Positions 58,937 to 64,000 of a stretch of DNA of 64,000 nucleotides are shown piece by piece; position 1 is the stretch's first letter, and every line of letters starts with the position of its first letter. The notes under the pieces were generated by a model, which was not told where the DNA came from, did not search any database, and saw only the letters and a list, made by a program, of their open reading frames with translations. Both the position numbers and the translations under genes were made by a program. This DNA is from Exiguobacterium antarcticum DSM 14480 (GTDB lineage Bacteria; Bacillota; Bacilli; Exiguobacteriales; Exiguobacteriaceae). The DNA is taken from contig NZ_JMKS01000005.1 of NCBI RefSeq assembly GCF_000685865.1, positions 124,001 to 188,000 of the forward strand. The letters are read 5' to 3'.

Positions 58937-60727
58937 TTATTCTTCAGAATGGTAGACGGCAATCCCATTCTTATCTTGATGCTTCACCCGGTACATCGCA
59001 AGATCGGCATATTTCAGCCACTGTTCTAAATTTGTCCCCTCCACATAAGGTGCTACGCCGATGCTCGCAGAGACATGTAGTGTCTGTCCATGATGTACGT
59101 AGGAATGACATAAAAAGTTCAAAAAAAGTTTACAACGTCGTCGTAACGAAAGTTCATCCTCCGCTGACATCAATAAAGCAAATTCATCACCGCCGAGTCG
59201 ATAAACGGATTCGTCGGCGACTAGTTCAGTAGAAAGACGTCTTGCGACTTCGATTAAGATGTAGTCCCCGGCTTCATGACCGTACGTATCGTTAATGAGT
59301 TTGAAACCATCCAAATCAATGAGTGCCAAGTAATTGAATGTAGATGATTGTTGATTAAACGTCCGTTCGAGAGCACGGCGATTTCCGATATCAGTCAGTC
59401 CGTCATGATAAGCATGATATTCGATTTGCTGCTGACGTTCCATTCGATCCGTCACGTCATGAAGAATTAAAAACTGACCAAAAGAGGTGTCGGCAATCAT
59501 GATCGGAATCGGAATCAACTCAAATTGTTGATTCGATTGATTTTGATAATGGTTAGAATTCTGCATCAAGGCGGTCTGGAAATGACGAAATTCGGTGGTG
59601 AGTCGATCGACGCCCATATCCGAAAGGCCGAAAATTCGTTGGGCGGCTCGATTCGCATAGATCGGTTCTTTTGCTTGATTGAAACGAACGATTGGATCAG
59701 GATGTCCTAAAAACAGTGGGATGACTTGTTGCTCGCTTGCTTTAATCTGTTCCGTTCGTCGCGTGACGCGTATCGTCAATTGTTCATTTCGAGTATCCAA
59801 TTGGCGGACGATTGAGCTATGTTGTCTTGTAATCAAAATTTGACGGACGATCAGTAAGAATAAAATGATGAAAATATCACGTTTCTCACCTTCTTGTTCA
59901 ATGAGATAGTGAAGGAATAACGGCAAGGAAAGAAGTGGAAGCCAAGCGCGCTGGACGACGGATGATGTGCTCGTTCCTTCGACGATGTGGTCGATGTGCC
60001 ATAAGATAGCCGCACTTTGGGCTAAGCGGATAAAAATAGGTGAAAAAATCAAATATGTTGTCGTGAAATCAGGGAAATAGACGGACGATATCTCATAGAG
60101 TCCTCGGATAAAGATGGACAAGAAAAGTAAAAACAAGGTAGTCCGGGAGACCCAGTGCGTGTCTTGGATAAAAGAAAAATAAAAAAAGACGAACAGACCA
60201 AGGGATGTATTGATGATGACGATCAAGGAGTATGGGAACGTGTTGACGGTCGGGTCGACGAATTCATTCAAGATGTGAAAGGCAACAAGAGCAAGGAAAG
60301 TCATTAAAATGAAGGCATCCATCGCAGCTAACACATGTTGACCAAATCCTTTTTTAGAGACGATCCGGTAAAAGATGGCGAATAAAAATAAGTAATGTGA
60401 GAGTGAAAAAAATACTAGGCTGTAGACGCCGGACACAGTGCCTGACGAACTGAATAAATGAATGGTTTCGAGAATTGAACCAAGGACGGATAAGGTAAGG
60501 GAACCGAGTGCAAGTAGCCAAAACTTTCGACGTGGGACAATCAAAGACTGCTCTTTTTTGTAGGCGACTAAGATAAAAAAAGCTAATAATAAAAGCGACA
60601 TGTACTGCAATATTTGTTCGATTAAAAGATTTGAAATCGAGTCATGTGTAAATGAAATAAGGATAAGGACAGTCGAAATAATCAGTAGGGGTGGAAACCA
60701 TTTTATGAAATAGGGGGATCGTTGCAT
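58937..60727 (-). CDS. Membrane-bound diguanylate cyclase with PAS domain
   Basis: 596 residues from ATG 60727, preceded by TCAGGAGG; the in-frame ATG 60745 lies before that site. About eight or nine hydrophobic segments in the first 280 residues form a MASE-type sensor region. A coiled linker (LDTRNEQLTIRVTRRTEQIKASEQQ) leads to a PAS domain (GHPDPIVRFNQAKEPIYANRAAQRIFG), and a GGDEF domain with DGLTDIGNRRALERTF and active-site RLGGDEFALLMSAEDEL. It makes cyclic di-GMP at the membrane. The I-site RxxD is not obvious. Signal unknown. Confidence 0.9.
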   Translation of the reverse strand: MQRSPYFIKWFPPLLIISTVLILISFTHDSISNLLIEQILQYMSLLLLAFFILVAYKKEQSLIVPRRKFWLLALGSLTLSVLGSILETIHLFSSSGTVSGVYSLVFFSLSHYLFLFAIFYRIVSKKGFGQHVLAAMDAFILMTFLALVAFHILNEFVDPTVNTFPYSLIVIINTSLGLFVFFYFSFIQDTHWVSRTTLFLLFLSIFIRGLYEISSVYFPDFTTTYLIFSPIFIRLAQSAAILWHIDHIVEGTSTSSVVQRAWLPLLSLPLFLHYLIEQEGEKRDIFIILFLLIVRQILITRQHSSIVRQLDTRNEQLTIRVTRRTEQIKASEQQVIPLFLGHPDPIVRFNQAKEPIYANRAAQRIFGLSDMGVDRLTTEFRHFQTALMQNSNHYQNQSNQQFELIPIPIMIADTSFGQFLILHDVTDRMERQQQIEYHAYHDGLTDIGNRRALERTFNQQSSTFNYLALIDLDGFKLINDTYGHEAGDYILIEVARRLSTELVADESVYRLGGDEFALLMSAEDELSLRRRCKLFLNFLCHSYVHHGQTLHVSASIGVAPYVEGTNLEQWLKYADLAMYRVKHQDKNGIAVYHSEE

Positions 60728-60804
60728 CAAACTGCCTCCTGACATGAAGTGATCAAGCGAATCGTTTTATCTTTTTTTAATCATACACTGCACTTCATTC
60801 AAAT

Positions 60805-60855
60805 CAAAAAAAGAAATCGTCTAAACACCCAAAATGAGGGGGAAAAGACGATTCC
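60805..60855 (-). terminator. Rho-independent terminator of the ABC-F gene
   Basis: On the minus strand AATCGTCT...AGACGATT with inner CCCTC/GGGTG-like pairing, followed by TCTTTTTTT. Confidence 0.85.
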
Positions 60856-60871
60856 AAAGTAGTTCCGTAAT

Positions 60872-62770
60872 TTAGTTTTTATGGTTTTCATACGCTTCGA
60901 TTTTTTCAGAGAGATACGTCCAGTATTCCATCAATTGGTCGCTTTTTGTTTTTGCCTGTTCAATTTGTTGATAGATGTCATTGACTTGACTAAGATCACT
61001 ACCTGCTGAAGCAAGTTGTTGTTCGAGCGACTCTAAAAGGAATTCGGCCTCTTCGATTTGAGACTCAATCGTTTTCCAATCGAGTTGCTCTTGATAACTT
61101 AATTTTTTCGGAACATCAGTGGACTTGACCTCGTTCGCTACCGGATCCGTTAAGGAAAGGGGAGTATCGATCATCGTTGGAAGTTCACGTTGTTCGAGGT
61201 AATCCGTATACTGCCCGTAATAAGAAACGATTTCACCATTTTCAAATGCCAATAACCGAGTTACGACCCGGTCAAGGAAATACCGGTCGTGACTGACGGT
61301 GATGACGGTTCCGGGGAATGAATCTAGATAATCCTCTAAGACAGATAACGTTTCCGTATCCAAGTCGTTGGTCGGCTCATCGAGGAAAAGAACGTTGGGT
61401 TCGTCCATCAAAATCGTCAATAGTTTTAACCGTCTTTTTTCGCCACCGGACAACTTACCGATTGGTTTGTATTGTGCTTCCGGTTTGAATAAAAACTGTT
61501 CGAGCATCTGACTTGCTGTGATTTCTTGTCCGTCAAGTGTCGTGATGACTTGGGCGATCCGTTCGACTTCTTCGATGACCCGTCGCTCGGGATGACTAAA
61601 CTCTGCGAACTGACCATAAAAACCGACTTTGACCGTTTCACCATGAATGATTTTTCCACTCGTCGGCTCTAGATGTTTCGCGAGAATCGATAACAACGTT
61701 GATTTGCCGCTTCCGTTTCGGCCGACGATCCCATACCGTTCTTTTCGGCCAAACAACCAATTGAAGTCGCTAAATAGCATCCGGTCACCAAACTGATGGC
61801 TGACACCAACCGCCTCGATGACTTTTTTTCCCAGTCGTGTCGAACCGACCTGGACTTCGAGTGCCGCTTCATCTTCTTCGTAAGATAACTCTTGTAAGGC
61901 ATCAACACGCTGAATCCGTGCCTTTTGTTTAGTAGTTCGTGCTTTTGCACCACGCCGTAACCAGGCGAGTTCCCGCCGAAGGATGTTTTGGCGTTTTTCC
62001 TCCATCGAAGCGGTTCGTTCTCGGCGCTCAGCACGTTTTTCCAAAAATGACTCATAGTTTCCGACATAAAAATAGGCCGTTCCGTTGGCGATTTCCATCA
62101 TATGATTCGTGACACGGTTTAAAAAATAGCGATCGTGGGTGATGAGTAAAATCGCACCACGGTATTCCTTGATTTGTGATTCGAGCCAGGTGATGGTTTC
62201 GGCATCAAGTTCATTGGTTGGCTCATCCAGTAACAACAAGTCCGCTTCGTCGAGCAATGCCTCCGCTAACCCAACCCGTTTGCGTTGGCCACCGGATAAG
62301 GAACCGATTGTCGCTTCGAGGTCCATGATACCTAGTTTATTTAAAATCATTTTTAGGCGGGACTCGGTATCCCAGGCATTGGCAGCATCGAGTTCTGTTT
62401 GAGCGTTAATGAAACGTGTTAATAACATTTCATTCGCAGGATCTTGCTCGAGCGCGAGACGGGCAACTTCGTAGTGACGAAGGGCATTGATCGTCGGTGT
62501 ATTTCCTGATAACAAGACTTGCATGACAGTCTGGTCTTCCGGATAAGCGGTTGATTGTGACAAGAGGCGAATCCGGTAATCATTTGGATGATGAAGTTCA
62601 CCCGAATCAGCCGTTTCTTGTCCAGCTAGTATATGCAATAACGTTGATTTCCCGGTTCCATTGACACCGATGATCCCGATCCGGTCCCCTGGACTGACGG
62701 AAAACGTAACATCTTCGAAAACAATCTTATCGGCAAATTCTTTTTTTAGTTGATCGACTTTAAGTAACAT
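60872..62770 (-). CDS. ABC-F ATP-binding protein (Uup/YfmR type)
   Basis: 632 residues. Two ABC domains: GVNGTGKSTL, LSGGQRKRVGL and LLLLDEPTNELD in the first; GRNGSGKSTLLSIL, LSGGEKRRLKL and VLFLDEPTNDLD in the second. The linker contains REl-AWLRRGAKARTTKQKARIQRVDAL, the Uup/YfmR signature. A C-terminal coiled coil of about 70 residues (EQLDWKTIESQIEEAEFLLESLEQQL ...) is the ABC_tran_CTD. Members act on translating ribosomes; YfmR helps EF-P resolve stalls at prolines in B. subtilis. It is one base from plsC and likely co-transcribed with it. Confidence 0.93.
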   Translation of the reverse strand: MLLKVDQLKKEFADKIVFEDVTFSVSPGDRIGIIGVNGTGKSTLLHILAGQETADSGELHHPNDYRIRLLSQSTAYPEDQTVMQVLLSGNTPTINALRHYEVARLALEQDPANEMLLTRFINAQTELDAANAWDTESRLKMILNKLGIMDLEATIGSLSGGQRKRVGLAEALLDEADLLLLDEPTNELDAETITWLESQIKEYRGAILLITHDRYFLNRVTNHMMEIANGTAYFYVGNYESFLEKRAERRERTASMEEKRQNILRRELAWLRRGAKARTTKQKARIQRVDALQELSYEEDEAALEVQVGSTRLGKKVIEAVGVSHQFGDRMLFSDFNWLFGRKERYGIVGRNGSGKSTLLSILAKHLEPTSGKIIHGETVKVGFYGQFAEFSHPERRVIEEVERIAQVITTLDGQEITASQMLEQFLFKPEAQYKPIGKLSGGEKRRLKLLTILMDEPNVLFLDEPTNDLDTETLSVLEDYLDSFPGTVITVSHDRYFLDRVVTRLLAFENGEIVSYYGQYTDYLEQRELPTMIDTPLSLTDPVANEVKSTDVPKKLSYQEQLDWKTIESQIEEAEFLLESLEQQLASAGSDLSQVNDIYQQIEQAKTKSDQLMEYWTYLSEKIEAYENHKN

Positions 62771-62771
62771 G

Positions 62772-63470
62772 TCAGGCTCCTTCTACAATTTCCTTGATTT
62801 GTTGTTCGACCAGGACGACTAATTCCTTTTGAGACATCGTTGCTGGATCGATGGGTTTTAAAATCGTTACATCGACAGTCGCGGGACGGATCCGTCCGGT
62901 TTCTTCCATGACCCGGTAGCTGCCGGAAATCGCAATCGGAACGACGAGCGCACCACTTGAAGTAGCCAAAGTAAAACTACCCGCTTTAAATTCAGCGACA
63001 GGTCCACCCTTAGAGCGTGTGCCCTCTGGGAAGATGATCATCGATTGTCCGTCTTTGATTGTCTCGATTCCGGCACGGATGGCTTTTAGGGACTGACGGC
63101 GATCTTTGCGATCAATCATGACACATCCCATCAGATTCATCCAGACATTGACGATTGGAATCTTGTTGACTTCGATTTTGGAGATAAAAGCTTTTGGCTT
63201 ATCGATTTTTCCGAGGAGGATCGGGACATCAAAATTGCCTTGATGGTTGGCGATGAAGACGACCGGTTGATCCGCTGGGATATGGTCTTGTCCTGTCATA
63301 CGGACGCGGACACCCGCAAGGCGAAGTAATGAGTTTGCCCAGACGTGTGCGACTTTTTGTGTATAGGCATACCGTGCAGCATGCGTTCGACGTTTTGCCC
63401 CCGGAAGAAACGGTAATGTAAGGGGTAGAACCAGTCCAAAACAAATGAACCAGATGATTGTACGTAACAT
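62772..63470 (-). CDS. plsC: 1-acyl-sn-glycerol-3-phosphate acyltransferase
   Basis: 232 residues from ATG 63470 (MLRTIIWFICFGLVLP). An AAGGAG lies 13 bases upstream, rather far but the best available. The N-terminal hydrophobic segment anchors it to the membrane; FIANHQGNFDVPIL has the catalytic HX4D and MIIFPEGTRSKGG the acceptor-binding motif. It adds the second acyl chain in phosphatidic acid synthesis. Longer frames to 63596 lack a ribosome site. Confidence 0.93.
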   Translation of the reverse strand: MLRTIIWFICFGLVLPLTLPFLPGAKRRTHAARYAYTQKVAHVWANSLLRLAGVRVRMTGQDHIPADQPVVFIANHQGNFDVPILLGKIDKPKAFISKIEVNKIPIVNVWMNLMGCVMIDRKDRRQSLKAIRAGIETIKDGQSMIIFPEGTRSKGGPVAEFKAGSFTLATSSGALVVPIAISGSYRVMEETGRIRPATVDVTILKPIDPATMSQKELVVLVEQQIKEIVEGA

Positions 63471-63511
63471 AGTGGCATCAGACTCCTTTTCTTGTTTCAT
63501 TATTATTGTAC

Positions 63512-63545
63512 AAAAAAAGACCGGGTATCGCACCCAGTCTTCATC
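63512..63545 (-). terminator. Rho-independent terminator
   Basis: On the minus strand AAGACTGGGT-GCGAT-ACCCGGTCTTTTTTT; it ends the 63547-63804 transcript before plsC. Confidence 0.88.
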
Positions 63546-63546
63546 A

Positions 63547-63804
63547 TCATTCCCAATAACGAGGTTCAGATTCCTCTTCTGTTTCTCCAAGCTCAAACGT
63601 CAGACGGCGTGTGGTTGGATCAATCGAAAAAGAAGCGTTGGTATTATCGATTTGTTTGATCTCCATCGACTCTTCGTCAAGGATCAGTGTTAAGCGGACC
63701 TTGTCTTCGTGATCAACAAGCAAGACACCGTCTTCTTTTAACCAAAGATCGATGACGGGAGAATAACGAAGGGTCCAACCGTTGGATAAGGGGATTTCAT
63801 TCAT
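63547..63804 (-). CDS. Small unknown protein
   Basis: 85 residues from ATG 63804, with AGGAGGAACC upstream (about 12 bases). It is a compact, probably all-beta protein (LRYSPVIDLWLKEDGVLLVDHEDKVRLTLILDEESMEIKQID ... RRLTFELGE) with no signal or membrane segment. No family recognised. Its own terminator separates it from plsC. Confidence 0.6.
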   Translation of the reverse strand: MNEIPLSNGWTLRYSPVIDLWLKEDGVLLVDHEDKVRLTLILDEESMEIKQIDNTNASFSIDPTTRRLTFELGETEEESEPRYWE

Positions 63805-63845
63805 AGTAACTCGGTTCCTCCTAGTAAGAAGTTAAATCAGGTTCT

Positions 63846-64000
63846 TTATTTATCATGCTGTTCTGTCGCAGATAATGCAAGAGGAGGGCTCGATTCACGT
63901 TGTTCGTAAGAAAGTTGATACGATTGTTCCCGTTTTTTCATTCGTTCGTACTGTTTCTTGACCCGGCGATGTTGCACATATTCATGATAGGACTGGTGAG
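63846..64000 (-). CDS. C-terminus of an unknown protein (partial)
   Basis: Open minus-strand frame entering from the right edge, stopping at 63846. The 50 residues are highly charged and Tyr/Gln-rich (HQSYHEYVQHRRVKKQYERM, then KKREQSYQLSYEQRESS) and end in TEQHDK. The family cannot be judged from this tail. Confidence 0.5.
   Translation of the reverse strand, partial: HQSYHEYVQHRRVKKQYERMKKREQSYQLSYEQRESSPPLALSATEQHDK

Noticed and set aside
1-64000. CRISPR array, prophage or restriction-modification island
   Set aside because: No regularly spaced direct repeats, Cas, phage structural, integrase or methylase genes were seen.

Overview
The window is a 64 kb chromosomal segment of a low-to-medium-GC Gram-positive bacterium of the Bacillales. 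The gene set (an argCJBD-carAB-argF operon, a T-box before asnA, a lia-type envelope-stress operon, TagB/TagD/TagF-like teichoic acid enzymes, a ba3-type oxidase beside an iron-sulfur Fnr, strong AGGAGG ribosome-binding sites, GTG and TTG starts, a MsiK-type split sugar ABC transporter) fits Exiguobacterium best. That genus call is an inference from content, not from a database search.

Layout. 1-9.5 kb: the 5' end of murB (cut by the window edge), three GNAT acetyltransferases, several unknown proteins, an NfsA/NfrA-type nitroreductase, an LCP-family cell-wall ligase with a long basic N-terminus, an NAD(P)-binding SDR, a ResA/TlpA thioredoxin-like protein and a DUF3006 protein. 9.6-11.8 kb: a broken IS605-type TnpB remnant abutting an NhaC antiporter, and a 31-residue membrane peptide. 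11.9-21.1 kb: the arginine operon argC-J-B-D-carA-carB-argF with nearly every junction overlapping. 21.1-26.0 kb: an MBL-fold hydrolase, tRNA-Gly(UCC), a translationally coupled pair of small proteins, a lysophospholipase-like hydrolase and fhs.

26.2-38.2 kb: a carbohydrate uptake module in pieces: two permeases (26.2 kb), a lipoprotein solute-binding protein (32.2 kb) and a YesM/YesN-type two-component system (35.0 kb). The permease and binding-protein promoters share an identical 17-bp block followed by a cre or cre-like site, and the sensor kinase promoter carries another cre, so the scattered genes look like one regulon. Between them lie a T-box plus asnA, a DedA protein, a CvrA-like antiporter and an AzgA-type purine permease with PurBox-like sequences; deoD follows. 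38.3-42.6 kb: an aldehyde dehydrogenase, then tagD flanked by two CDP-glycerol glycerophosphotransferases.

42.7-46.0 kb: fnr followed by a three-subunit ba3-type oxidase operon with a near-perfect Fnr box. 46.1-49.6 kb: liaI-liaH-liaF-liaS-liaR on the minus strand. 49.7-52.9 kb: an rsgA-like GTPase preceded by a 21-codon leader ORF, convergent with an antibiotic-resistance-type ABC-F gene that has an 8-residue leader peptide and a transcription attenuator. 52.9-55.9 kb: pflBA. 56.2-58.5 kb: an unknown protein, a DEAD-box helicase and a coupled unknown protein. 58.54-58.92 kb: a non-autonomous repeat element with about 28-bp terminal inverted repeats. 58.9-64 kb: a membrane diguanylate cyclase, a housekeeping-type ABC-F protein, plsC and two small or partial genes.

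No CRISPR array, prophage, rRNA or defence island is visible. The most noteworthy items are the two leader-peptide arrangements around the ABC-F/rsgA pair, the 58.5 kb repeat element and the shared operator of the split ABC transporter.
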